Shown: piece by piece, positions 1 through 7,710 of the stretch
How positions within the stretch are numbered: position 1 is the stretch's first letter
Layout of the letters: each line of letters starts with the position of its first letter
DNA from: Planctomycetes bacterium UBA1146
Lineage (GTDB): Bacteria; Planctomycetota; UBA8108; UBA1146
Reading direction: 5' to 3'
DNA: 13,867 bases
Assembly (NCBI GenBank): GCA_002311345.1
Contig: DCAA01000028.1
Coordinates: 59,129-72,995 of the forward strand
The notes under the pieces: model-generated
Seen by the model: only the letters and a program-made list of their open reading frames with translations
What the model was told of the DNA's origin: nothing
The model's database searches: none
Program-made: the position numbers and the translations under genes

Positions 1-2
1 GG

Positions 3-161
3 TCGATCTCCATCCCGTCTGACATCAATGTACAGGCCGAATATTTCATCGGAGAGTTGATCCGGAGTAGCCATCGGGAACTCGCGGATGACTGGATCGA
101 TTTTACACTTTCTCCTCTGGGTCAGGAGATCCTGATCCGACACGGATTTGTGGAGGGATGA
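3..161 (+). CDS. modA: Molybdate ABC transporter substrate-binding protein, C-terminal end (partial)
   Basis: Only the last 52 codons are present; the reading frame enters from the left edge and stops at TGA 159-161. The peptide contains AEYFIGEL, then DDWIDFTLSPLGQEIL and ends GFVEG. This is the usual C-terminal helix and tail of ModA-type periplasmic oxyanion-binding proteins (family pattern: a segment like 'FIDFLLSPEGQ' followed shortly by 'GF'). It would bind molybdate or tungstate in the periplasm and deliver it to the ModB permease encoded next. The stop codon overlaps the modB start by ATGA at 158-161, so translation is probably coupled. The identification rests on a short tail plus the modBC neighbours. 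A related substrate-binding protein for tungstate cannot be excluded. Confidence 0.85.
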   Translation, partial: SISIPSDINVQAEYFIGELIRSSHRELADDWIDFTLSPLGQEILIRHGFVEG

Positions 162-1012
162 TGGTAGAGCGAAGTCATCCTTCCCGTCGGCTGTGGCCGG
201 TGTTTTTGTGTGCGCTACCGATGCTCGTGCTGCTGGTGATACCGCTCATCGCCATCGCGACCGCCTCTTCACCCGGTGAACTTCTGGAGGGTGTGAGTCA
301 CCCGTTGTTCGCACCGGCTTTGTGGCTCAGCGCCCGTACCACGCTCTTTAGTCTCGCCGTCGTCTTGGTTCTGGGAACCCCGCTGGCGTGGTGGTTGGCG
401 CGTTCCTCGGGGGGACGACTGCGCTGGGTTGAACTGATGGTCGATCTTCCCATCGTCTTGCCTCCGGCAGTGGTGGGGATCGCTCTGTTACAGACCTTCG
501 GTCGCAGCGGCTTGCTCGGTTCCACGTTGGAGGCTTTCGATTTTCAGATTCCCTTCACCACCTTGGCGGTGGTGCTGGCTCAGGTGGTGGTCTCGGCGCC
601 TTTCTACATCCAGTCGGCAGCGGCCGCATTTCGTCGAGTCGATGACGACCTGTTGATCGTGGCGAGAACACTCGGTCAGTCCCCCGCGGGAGCCTTCTTC
701 CGTGTTGCCTTGCCGCTGGCACTTCCTGGTCTCATCGGCGGTGCGGCGCTGTGCTGGGCACGGGCACTCGGCGAGTTCGGAGCAACCTTGCTCTTTGCCG
801 GCAACCTGCCGGGGACCACCCAGACGATGCCGCTGGCGATCTACATGGCACTGGAATCGGATGTCCGCACTGCGCTGGCGCTGTCGCTGGTGCTGGCCGC
901 GGTCGCGGTGTTGCTGCTCTTTGCGCTGCGCTTTGCTCCCTCATGGTGGTCACGTCGTCGTATTTCTGTCATCTCCGGTGCAGGCGAGGGCCGGAATGGA
1001 GCACCAAGATGA
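158..1012 (+). CDS. modB: Molybdate ABC transporter permease ModB
   Basis: Inner-membrane permease of the molybdate importer, 284 residues, somewhat longer than the roughly 230 of the E. coli protein because of N- and C-terminal extensions. Hydrophobic segments lie at about residues 13-36, 57-81, 96-112, 133-150, 185-203 and 238-258. The cytoplasmic coupling loop (EAA-type) is visible at about 168-192, with VARTLGQSP followed by FFRVALPLALPGL. The segment GEFGATLLFAGNLPGTTQT (205-223) is highly characteristic of ModB. The start is one of two adjacent ATGs: 158, which overlaps the modA stop, or 161. A GGAGGG at 152-157 sits very close, so 161 has slightly better spacing. The gene ends in an ATGA overlap with modC, consistent with a modABC operon. 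The transported ion could be tungstate; sequence alone does not separate the two. Confidence 0.93.
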   Translation: MMVERSHPSRRLWPVFLCALPMLVLLVIPLIAIATASSPGELLEGVSHPLFAPALWLSARTTLFSLAVVLVLGTPLAWWLARSSGGRLRWVELMVDLPIVLPPAVVGIALLQTFGRSGLLGSTLEAFDFQIPFTTLAVVLAQVVVSAPFYIQSAAAAFRRVDDDLLIVARTLGQSPAGAFFRVALPLALPGLIGGAALCWARALGEFGATLLFAGNLPGTTQTMPLAIYMALESDVRTALALSLVLAAVAVLLLFALRFAPSWWSRRRISVISGAGEGRNGAPR

Positions 1013-1767
1013 GCTGGCAATTGAGCATCCAGTTGAGCCTTGGGGATTTCCATCTCGACGTGAAGATGGATGGAAACGCCACTCCCGTGGCTCTGATCGG
1101 TCCCAATGGTTCGGGGAAGACGACCCTGTTGCGTACCATCGCCGGAGTTCATCACCCGGACTCGGGGACCATCGAGGTGGGGGGACGTATCCTCTTCGAC
1201 TCCGCCAGGGGGATCCATCTTTCACCGGAGGAACGTCGTGTCGGCTACGTCCCTCAGGGTTACGGACTCTTCCCTCATCTGCGGGTCGCTGACAACATCG
1301 CCTTCGGTACCTTGACACAACCTCAACTTTCGCGCCGAGCGCGCCGCAATATCGCCCTGGAAACGCTGGAGCAGTTAGAAGCGGTGCATCTGGCCGACCG
1401 CTGGCCAGAGACCCTGTCCGGTGGCGAAAAGCAGACGGTAGCGCTGGCCCGGGCCCTGGTCATCGATCCCCAGTTACTACTGCTCGACGAGCCTCTTGCT
1501 GCACTCGATGCTTCCGCGCGTCGATCGCTTCGAACTCACCTCGCCCAGCATCTTGCCGACCGCAGCATTCCATCGATCGTCATCACTCATGATGTGCGAG
1601 ATGTACGCGCTCTCGCAGCGACCGTGAATGTCATCGAGCAAGGCAAGATCATTCAGAATGGTTCAGCTGATGAACTCACTGCCAAACCGGCGACCGACTT
1701 CGTGGCGGAGTTCTTCCATGCGGATGTCTCTGATTTCGCCAGTCGTGATAGCACAGAGAGCCCCTGA
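1009..1767 (+). CDS. modC: Molybdate ABC transporter ATP-binding protein ModC, short form without Mop domain
   Basis: The ATPase of the molybdate importer, 252 residues. The start ATG at 1009 overlaps the modB stop (TGA 1010-1012) and has GGAG at 998-1001 with a 7-base spacer. The frame is open further upstream, but that part lies inside modB. Visible motifs are Walker A GPNGSGKTT (31-39), Q-loop Q83 in GYVPQG, ABC signature LSGGEKQ (136-142), Walker B LLLLDEP (156-162), D-loop ALD (165-167) and switch histidine H194. The protein stops shortly after the nucleotide-binding domain. The classical E. coli ModC (about 350 residues) carries a C-terminal Mop/TOBE oxyanion-sensing domain that is absent here. 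Context makes molybdate the likely substrate; by sequence alone it could belong to a related sulfate or tungstate importer. Confidence 0.9.
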   Translation: MSWQLSIQLSLGDFHLDVKMDGNATPVALIGPNGSGKTTLLRTIAGVHHPDSGTIEVGGRILFDSARGIHLSPEERRVGYVPQGYGLFPHLRVADNIAFGTLTQPQLSRRARRNIALETLEQLEAVHLADRWPETLSGGEKQTVALARALVIDPQLLLLDEPLAALDASARRSLRTHLAQHLADRSIPSIVITHDVRDVRALAATVNVIEQGKIIQNGSADELTAKPATDFVAEFFHADVSDFASRDSTESP

Positions 1768-1870
1768 ATCTTCGAATTCGTCTCAGTCCGTGTACTTCGC
1801 GGCAGCGCAGTCGTGAAATTGTGAAGAGAGTCTGCCATTGGTATCGTAGAGGTGAACTTCGATGTTTGCA

Positions 1871-1877
1871 GAAGGAG
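1871..1877 (+). promoter_or_regulatory. Ribosome-binding site fixing the start at 1884
   Basis: GAAGGAG lies 6 bases before ATG 1884. The reading frame is open further upstream with another ATG at 1821, which has no comparable signal, so this site decides the start. Confidence 0.75.
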
Positions 1878-1883
1878 TCACGG

Positions 1884-2351
1884 ATGAGACGTTTGCGATC
1901 ATCAGTACTGCTCTGTGCTGCGGTGATTTCTCTCATCTTCGGCATCTCCAGGGACGTCGTGGTTCAACCCGAGTTCGAGTTCATCGCCGAAGAAACCACC
2001 ATCGAGTACAACTGGAATGGCTTCGGGTCAGGCCAGGTTCCTCTGTTCATCTTCCAGAACGCCGGTATCACCACGGAGATCCTGAGTTGGAGCATGTCGA
2101 TCTCGCATGATCCCGATCTTCTCCTTGTCGATGAAATCGAACAGGGACAGTACACCGCCAGTCTCAATGGCGGAGCGGGCCCCGAGTTCTGGGACGCCCA
2201 GGTACTCGTAGAGGGCGCCGTCATCGGAAGCATCAATTGTACCTTCGGTTGCGCCTGGAGTACCTTCGAGACCGCTGAAGAAGTGGTGCTGATCCTCTAT
2301 GAAACTGCCCCCCTGGTGTTGCCCCGATCGGCAAGGAACGTCAGCGGTTGA
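1884..2351 (+). CDS. Small secreted or anchored protein of unknown function, possibly C-terminally truncated
   Basis: I do not recognise a named function. From ATG 1884 the protein is 155 residues, with an arginine-rich N-terminus (MRRLR) and a hydrophobic stretch at about 7-22, read as a signal peptide or anchor. The mature part is acidic and beta-rich. It contains FEFIAEETTIEYN (31-43), SWSMSISHDPDLL (68-80), ASLNGGAGPEF (92-102) and a closely spaced Cys pair (C119, C123). The combination of 'SMS..DP.LL' and 'LNGGAGP.F' reminds me of a secreted domain expanded in marine planctomycete genomes; this is from memory. Such proteins usually continue for another strand or more, whereas this one ends abruptly in PRSARNVSG, so a truncation or frameshift is possible. 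It sits 116 bases after modC and is convergent with the next gene, so it is probably its own transcription unit. Confidence 0.7.
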   Translation: MRRLRSSVLLCAAVISLIFGISRDVVVQPEFEFIAEETTIEYNWNGFGSGQVPLFIFQNAGITTEILSWSMSISHDPDLLLVDEIEQGQYTASLNGGAGPEFWDAQVLVEGAVIGSINCTFGCAWSTFETAEEVVLILYETAPLVLPRSARNVSG

Positions 2352-2418
2352 ACAAAGTTTTCCGAGTACTTGTTGAGCAGTTTACCGGACCAAGTGAGTA
2401 GTCATCAAAACTGAGGTG

Positions 2419-3270
2419 TCAACTCGAAGAGCGTTTTCTCTGCATCTTCTTGAGTTTCTGCGCCACTTCGGAAATTTCGAGATCTTTACGCATCACCCAG
2501 AAGATGTGCTTACAGACCAAGGTTTTCAACGAGAGATTGAGCAGCACGCGTTTCCATAAAATCTGATCTCGTTGCTTCTGGTCTACCTGCTGGTTCTTTC
2601 TGCGGTAGTAAACCCAGGACATTAGCGAGAAGAGTGCGAGGAAGGGATACATGAGGATTGCAAGTAACACCGAAGCATTGCCGATGTCTGTGCGGACTCT
2701 TTCGGAGGCTTGAAATCCTGCAATGGTCAAAAGGCTCTCGTAGTGCTGGACCCCTCTGAGGAAAAGGTGGCCGAAGTAAAACTTGTCAGAGTCTTCCTCC
2801 GCAAACCAGATGCAGTCGATTTCAGTCGGTGGCATTCGCTTCCAGTAGTCTGACTCGAGCATGAAGCGCGACAGCCGTGCTCTCATATGAGAGAAATTCG
2901 GTGTCGTGATCAGAAGAAGACCATCTTTCTTGAGCACACGATTGAATTCTTCGAGAACCTTGAGCTGGTTCGGTACGTGTTCGATCCCCTCCTGGCAGAT
3001 GATGTAATCGATGGACCCATCTTCGACGGGTAATGGCTCCATCAGATCGGCGTATTTCGCCTCTATATCATCGAGGCGCATGAAATGGGGGAACAGATCG
3101 AGCGCGATAATCTCTGCACCCCTGTTTGCGAACTCGTAACTACTCCTGCCATCACCGCAAGGGATGTCGAGCACGACCTTTCCCGTCAGATCAGGCAGAT
3201 TTCTGACATACTTCGAGACGAAGTGATGAATACCGCCCTGCGGGAATTGAATTTGATCCTTGGTTGGCAT
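2419..3270 (-). CDS. Class I SAM-dependent methyltransferase
   Basis: A 283-residue methyltransferase of the Methyltransf_11/25 type. Motif I is VVLDIPCGDG (32-41), the acidic ribose-binding position is D58 in ALDLF, the motif II region is DYIICQEGIEHV (88-99), and the strand before the substrate region is KKDGLLLITTPN (114-125). After the catalytic core there is a hydrophobic stretch at about 200-222 followed by a basic tail ending KKMQRKRSSS, suggesting membrane association. Similar proteins often act in polysaccharide or lipid modification, but no substrate can be assigned. The frame is open back to a TTG at 3348. I prefer ATG 3270 because the family similarity starts there and a purine-rich GAGAGAG precedes it. 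Base composition is lower in GC than the flanking genes. The gene is convergent with the upstream secreted-protein gene. Confidence 0.88.
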   Translation of the reverse strand: MPTKDQIQFPQGGIHHFVSKYVRNLPDLTGKVVLDIPCGDGRSSYEFANRGAEIIALDLFPHFMRLDDIEAKYADLMEPLPVEDGSIDYIICQEGIEHVPNQLKVLEEFNRVLKKDGLLLITTPNFSHMRARLSRFMLESDYWKRMPPTEIDCIWFAEEDSDKFYFGHLFLRGVQHYESLLTIAGFQASERVRTDIGNASVLLAILMYPFLALFSLMSWVYYRRKNQQVDQKQRDQILWKRVLLNLSLKTLVCKHIFWVMRKDLEISEVAQKLKKMQRKRSSS

Positions 3271-3390
3271 GGAGCTCTCTCTCGTGACCCTGAGGTTACC
3301 GCACCACTTCCGATCAACAAAGCAAGGGCGTCTAGCATATAGGGTCAATGATCTCGGAGGTGTTTCTCAATCGCGCTTCATGGGTGGTTA

Positions 3391-4050
3391 TCAACGTTTC
3401 GGGCGTGGGTCCGGACGCCAGCGACCGTTGCGGAAGTCCCAGATCAAGGAACGGACATCGCCGGTCGGTTCGGCGTTGCTGTCTCCTTCCAGATAGATGG
3501 GGAAGGTGCGTACCAGCATCTCGCTCTGTCGCTCGATGGTGTCGTGACCCATGTATCCGACCGCCAGGTGCGCCGGGATCTCCGACAGGTCAGACCACTC
3601 GCCACTGGTTGGATCTGCCGATTGCGCAAAGTTAAAAAGGAGCAACTGAAGGTAACTACCACTGCCGACGGAGCGGATCGCGATGATGACAGCACTGTAT
3701 CGATCGCCATCTGGATCGAGGAACAACACCTCTTCGATGACTCCGTTACGCTCCCTGGTAGCTGAAGAGATAGGTTCGGTTTGCCCCGTTTTTCTTATGG
3801 AGAGGGTGACGGTGCCGATGGAACGGGCTTCGTCTTGCCCTTGTCCGACGAGGTACTCCAGTTCACCGATTTTCCAGAGACCGCGGAAGTGGTCTCCGTC
3901 CTGTACCAGTGTGATGACCTCGACGAGGGGACTCGCCAGACTGCGTGACATCCGCAAGGTGGCTAGCGGGACCACCACCAGCAAGGTGAGAAACAGGATG
4001 AGGATCGTCGAGCCAGGCACAATCAGGCGATCATCGGAGTTTTCGGTCAT
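3391..4050 (-). CDS. Membrane-anchored PliI-like protein (periplasmic i-type lysozyme inhibitor family)
   Basis: A 219-residue protein with one N-terminal membrane segment (about 14-33) and an outward-facing domain. The domain shows a DPDGD acidic turn (112-116), RSVGSGSYLQL (126-136), GYMGHD (165-170), RTFPIYLEGDSNAEPTG (181-197) and a closing WDFRNGRW (204-211). These match, from memory, the conserved features of PliI: the SGSxxY-like loop, the 'Y-x-GHD' loop and the 'FPIY..GD.NA.PTGG' strand that contact the lysozyme active site. Characterised PliI proteins are soluble periplasmic inhibitors of invertebrate-type lysozyme, so the anchor is unusual. AGGAAGAG lies a few bases before ATG 4050. 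The gene is divergent from the PSD1 gene, 68 bases away, and 120 bases upstream of the methyltransferase start on the same strand. Whether it binds lysozyme or plays an internal envelope role is unknown. Confidence 0.65.
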   Translation of the reverse strand: MTENSDDRLIVPGSTILILFLTLLVVVPLATLRMSRSLASPLVEVITLVQDGDHFRGLWKIGELEYLVGQGQDEARSIGTVTLSIRKTGQTEPISSATRERNGVIEEVLFLDPDGDRYSAVIIAIRSVGSGSYLQLLLFNFAQSADPTSGEWSDLSEIPAHLAVGYMGHDTIERQSEMLVRTFPIYLEGDSNAEPTGDVRSLIWDFRNGRWRPDPRPKR

Positions 4051-4118
4051 CGGTCTCTTCCTGGTTGAGGTGCTTCTGGGCGCTGGAGACGACCCGCCTG
4101 CGCGGATAGCATCCTCCT

Positions 4119-7100
4119 ATGAAGTCCCGTGCGCTACTGCTTCTATTGCTGGTCTTTGTTGTCATCTCGGATATCGAACAATCTACGGCGGGATCTTCTC
4201 CGTTTGTCGGGGAAGATCAGCCCACCTCCGCCGTCGATTTTGATCTCGATGTCCTTCCAATCCTGGCGCGGTACTGTCTTCCCTGCCACGGCAATGATGG
4301 CGAGGCGAGAAAGAAGAACCTGCGCCTCGATAACGAGGAGAGTGCCACGGCTCTGCTCGATCGAAAATATCCGGCCATCACTGCGGGGGATCCCCGGAGC
4401 AGTCTTGCGCTGTTGCGCATCCTCGATGACGAAGATCCTATGCCGCCGGATGGCAGAAAACGGCCTTCCGCCGAGGAGGTCGAGACGCTACGGCGCTGGA
4501 TCGAGCAGGGAGCACGCTACACTCGCCACTGGTCGTGGGAGCCGCTCGTCGCTCCAGAACTTCCCCGATTGAAGAATGTCGACTGGGTACGTGACCCGCT
4601 CGATCATTACATTCTGGCCGATCTCGAAGCGCTCGATCTGGCTCCCGCTCCCGATGCCGACCGCCGTACCTGGTTGCGGCGAGTGACCTTCGATCTGACC
4701 GGATTGCCACCGACCCCCGAGGAAATCACCGCCTTCCTCCAGGCACCGGAGCAAGGGGCAAGAGAGGGAGTGGTCGATCAGTTGCTGGAGAGCACCGCTC
4801 ACGCCGAGCACTTTGGCCGTCACTGGCTCGACCTGGTCCGGTACGCCGAGACGCACGGTCACGAGTTCGATTACGCCGTTGGTCCTGCGTGGCGTTACCG
4901 CGACTGGGTCGTTCGTGCGATAGAAGCCGATGTCCCCATCGATCGTTTTGTTTCCGAGCACATCGCTGGAGATTTGCTCGAGCAACCGCGTATTCATCCA
5001 GCAGATGGAACCGATGACTCGGTTCCAGGGACCACCTGGTTCTGGCTGTCACAGGCGACTCATGGCCCTGTCGATGTTTTGCAAGACACCTTTGATCGGG
5101 TCGACAACCAGATCGATGTGATCTCTCGAGCATTCCTTGGCGCCACTGTTTCCTGTGCTCGGTGTCATGATCACAAGTTCGATGCCATCACCCAGGCGGA
5201 CTGGACCGGACTATCGGCGATCATCCGTTCGACGCGGCGTGTGTTACGTCCTCAGGATCCGGGTGGAAAGATCGCCAGCAAGCTCGATGAGATGGCGCCA
5301 CTGCGGCACAAGTTGACCGAAGTCACTCGCCAGGGAATGGAGATCCAGCAGTCCCGTCCACTTGCGAAACTGGCACGCACTGCGCGTCAATTGCGTCACC
5401 AGATCCCTTCCTCCGAAGGTGTTGAAGTAGCGCCGGAGATTTTACTGACCAGTTTCGAGGATGGTTGGGGAGAGTGGCTGGTGGAGGGAGATGCCTTCGG
5501 AGAAAAACCGCACAGTCTCGAACAGTTGCTCGATGAGCAGCCGGCTGAGGTCAAAGGACAACATGCAGCCAACAGTCATGATCGTCGACCCGGAACCGAA
5601 GGGAAAGAAAGCGATGCTCGCAAAGGGAAGCTGATCAGTCCTACCTTCTTGATCGATCGTGATTATCTGTTGTTCATGATTGGCGGTGGTGATCATGCTG
5701 GCCGAACTTGTGTCAATCTGATCATCGATGAAGAAGTGGCCTACTCAGCGACGGGTCGTAAACACAATCGGATGCATGAGGTCCGTTGGGATGTCGGACG
5801 GTGGCGCGGTCAAGAAGCGCGGATCGAAGTGATCGATGATCATGACGGAGGTTGGGGGAATATCAGTTGTGACCACTTCCTGCTCAGCGATCAATCGCCC
5901 GAAGAGATGCCAGTCAGGTCGCTGATCGACCAGGTCGCGCAAGAACAGCAACTCGATGGTGATGAACTGCGGGAGTGGGTCAGGTTGTGGCCTGTCCTTG
6001 AAAGTCGAGAAGCGACAACAGGACCATTGCGTGACGGTGATCTGCTGCTGGAGGATTTCTCCAGAACAGATTCCCTCGATGATTGGACTGTCGTCGGAGA
6101 TGCCTTCGAGGTACTGCCTGTCGGTGAGGTGGTGCTGATTGGTCGTCCTCGCATCATCGATGCGCCCTGTGCTCATTCTGCGGTGCACGGGCGTGGTCTG
6201 GTCGGATCCATCCTGTCGAGGAACTTCACCATCGAACATCGATTCCTGCATCTGAGAGTCCAGGGTGAATCGGCGAGGGTTCGGATTTGCATCGAGGGTT
6301 ACTGGGTGGATCAGCACAATGCCCTGCTGTTCGAAAACTTCCGCCAGGATGTCAACAGTCCCGAGCAGTGGCGTCATCTGCAGATGGATTTGACTCGCTA
6401 CCAGGGAAACAACGCACATGTTGAGATTCACGACGAGGGACGCGGTTGGATCGCCGTCGATCGGGTGTGGCTGTCGGCTGAAGGTGTGCAGCACGGTGCC
6501 GGAGTTGATTGGAGCGTGCTCGATGACGAATCCACCGATTCCGCCACGCTACTTGCGGATCCAGTACGAGCCGAAGCACTGCTGGCCGCAGGTCTGGTCG
6601 ATCCTGCCCGTTACGGCGATGCCTGGAACGCGGCGGTGGTGAATACGGCTCAGGAACTGCGGCGACTCGATGAATCACTACCTCAACCGATTCGGATAAT
6701 CTCGGCAGCAGAAGCTCCGCATGGTTTCGATGTGCCTCTGTCAGTGCGCGGAGATCCGCATCAGCCGGGAGATCTGGTCGAGCGGCGAGCCCTGGAGAAC
6801 CTCGGCGGAGCTGATACGCCGCAACGTTTCCGCAACGGATCGGGCCGGCGCGAACTGGCGAGATGGATCACTGCAGCGGACAACCCGCTGTTCTGGCGCA
6901 CCCAGGCCAATCGACTGTGGGCTCGGGTGATGGGGCGAGGTGTGGCCGCTACCACCGACGATCTGGGAGCGATGGGAGTGCCTCCCGAGAACCGCGCTCT
7001 GCTCGATCACCTGGCGGTGCGGTTGCGCGACAATCCATCTCGTCGGGCGCTGTTGCGAGATATCGTGCTCAGTCGCAGTTACCAGATGGCATCGGCTCAT

Positions 7101-7688
7101 CCCGATCCACGGGCACAGCAGGTCGATGCCACCAACGGTCGCTGGCACCGGTCCCACCAGAAGCGTCTCACCGCCGAATCGATCCGGGATGCCATCCTGG
7201 CCGTCTCTGGCCGGCTCGATCGCAAGATCGGGGGCACCTCGGTACCGGTGCATCTGACCGACTTTCTCACTGGTCGGGGTCGTCCCGGTGGCAATGGACC
7301 CGTCGATGGTGCTGGACGCCGTAGTATCTATATCAAGGTGTGTCGCAACTTCCTCCCTGCGTTTCTCACCGCCTTCGACTTCCCGGTACCGGCCACCACG
7401 GTAGGGGATCGATCAGTATCGAACGTGCCCGCACAGGCGCTGGCTCTGATGAATGATCCCTTCGTTCACGAACAGGCGCGATTGTGGGGAGAGAAAGGCA
7501 TGAAGGTTGCCGAGGGAGAGGGACTGGTCGCAGCGATCGAGACGATGTGGCAGCAGGCTTTTGGTCGGCTTCCCTCCGCGGAGGAAGTGGCGATGGCTCG
7601 CGAGTTTGTACAAGAGAAAGGGCTCGAGGGGTGGACCGATCTGGCTCATGCCTTGATCCAGGCCAAGGAGTTCCGTTTCATCCGTTAG
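4119..7688 (+). CDS. PSD1/DUF1549/DUF1553 planctomycete cytochrome-c-like protein
   Basis: A 1189-residue exported protein of the PSD1 family, abundant in Planctomycetota and Verrucomicrobiota and of unknown biochemical role. An N-terminal signal peptide (about 1-24) is followed by a cytochrome-c-like domain with the heme motif CLPCH (53-57) and DPMPP (106-110), whose Met is a possible axial ligand. DUF1549 follows at about 155-360, with FDLTGLPPTPEE (191-202), WLDLVRYAETHG (236-247) and a second CxxCH in CARCHDHKFD (346-355). Two beta-rich modules then occupy about 441-591 and 642-788. DUF1553 covers about 905-1160, with ELARWITAADNPL, RLWARVMGRG and LSRSYQMAS. ATG 4119 is the only good start: an in-frame TAG lies at 4107-4109. 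It lacks a purine-rich leader. The stop is 22 bases before the DUF1501 start, so the two are almost certainly co-transcribed. The pair is presumed to act together in the periplasm; the substrate is not known. Confidence 0.93.
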   Translation: MKSRALLLLLLVFVVISDIEQSTAGSSPFVGEDQPTSAVDFDLDVLPILARYCLPCHGNDGEARKKNLRLDNEESATALLDRKYPAITAGDPRSSLALLRILDDEDPMPPDGRKRPSAEEVETLRRWIEQGARYTRHWSWEPLVAPELPRLKNVDWVRDPLDHYILADLEALDLAPAPDADRRTWLRRVTFDLTGLPPTPEEITAFLQAPEQGAREGVVDQLLESTAHAEHFGRHWLDLVRYAETHGHEFDYAVGPAWRYRDWVVRAIEADVPIDRFVSEHIAGDLLEQPRIHPADGTDDSVPGTTWFWLSQATHGPVDVLQDTFDRVDNQIDVISRAFLGATVSCARCHDHKFDAITQADWTGLSAIIRSTRRVLRPQDPGGKIASKLDEMAPLRHKLTEVTRQGMEIQQSRPLAKLARTARQLRHQIPSSEGVEVAPEILLTSFEDGWGEWLVEGDAFGEKPHSLEQLLDEQPAEVKGQHAANSHDRRPGTEGKESDARKGKLISPTFLIDRDYLLFMIGGGDHAGRTCVNLIIDEEVAYSATGRKHNRMHEVRWDVGRWRGQEARIEVIDDHDGGWGNISCDHFLLSDQSPEEMPVRSLIDQVAQEQQLDGDELREWVRLWPVLESREATTGPLRDGDLLLEDFSRTDSLDDWTVVGDAFEVLPVGEVVLIGRPRIIDAPCAHSAVHGRGLVGSILSRNFTIEHRFLHLRVQGESARVRICIEGYWVDQHNALLFENFRQDVNSPEQWRHLQMDLTRYQGNNAHVEIHDEGRGWIAVDRVWLSAEGVQHGAGVDWSVLDDESTDSATLLADPVRAEALLAAGLVDPARYGDAWNAAVVNTAQELRRLDESLPQPIRIISAAEAPHGFDVPLSVRGDPHQPGDLVERRALENLGGADTPQRFRNGSGRRELARWITAADNPLFWRTQANRLWARVMGRGVAATTDDLGAMGVPPENRALLDHLAVRLRDNPSRRALLRDIVLSRSYQMASAHPDPRAQQVDATNGRWHRSHQKRLTAESIRDAILAVSGRLDRKIGGTSVPVHLTDFLTGRGRPGGNGPVDGAGRRSIYIKVCRNFLPAFLTAFDFPVPATTVGDRSVSNVPAQALALMNDPFVHEQARLWGEKGMKVAEGEGLVAAIETMWQQAFGRLPSAEEVAMAREFVQEKGLEGWTDLAHALIQAKEFRFIR

Positions 7689-7696
7689 GATGAAAC

Positions 7697-7705
7697 GAGA
7701 GAGGG
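7697..7705 (+). promoter_or_regulatory. Ribosome-binding site for the DUF1501 gene
   Basis: GAGAGAGGG lies 5 bases before ATG 7711. It favours this start over the in-frame ATG at 7690, which would place the signal inside the coding region. Confidence 0.6.
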
Positions 7706-7710
7706 ATTCG

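Noticed and set aside
702..1292. Open frame (196 codons) across the modB/modC junction
   Set aside because: It is in a different frame from both ABC transporter genes, and its peptide is Trp/Arg/Cys-rich without a domain. modB and modC fully explain the region.
5745..6494. Long open frame (249 codons) on the - strand inside the PSD1 gene
   Set aside because: It lies fully antisense to a well-supported gene, the peptide has no recognisable domain, and there is no ribosome-binding site. Long shadow frames are expected opposite GC-rich genes.
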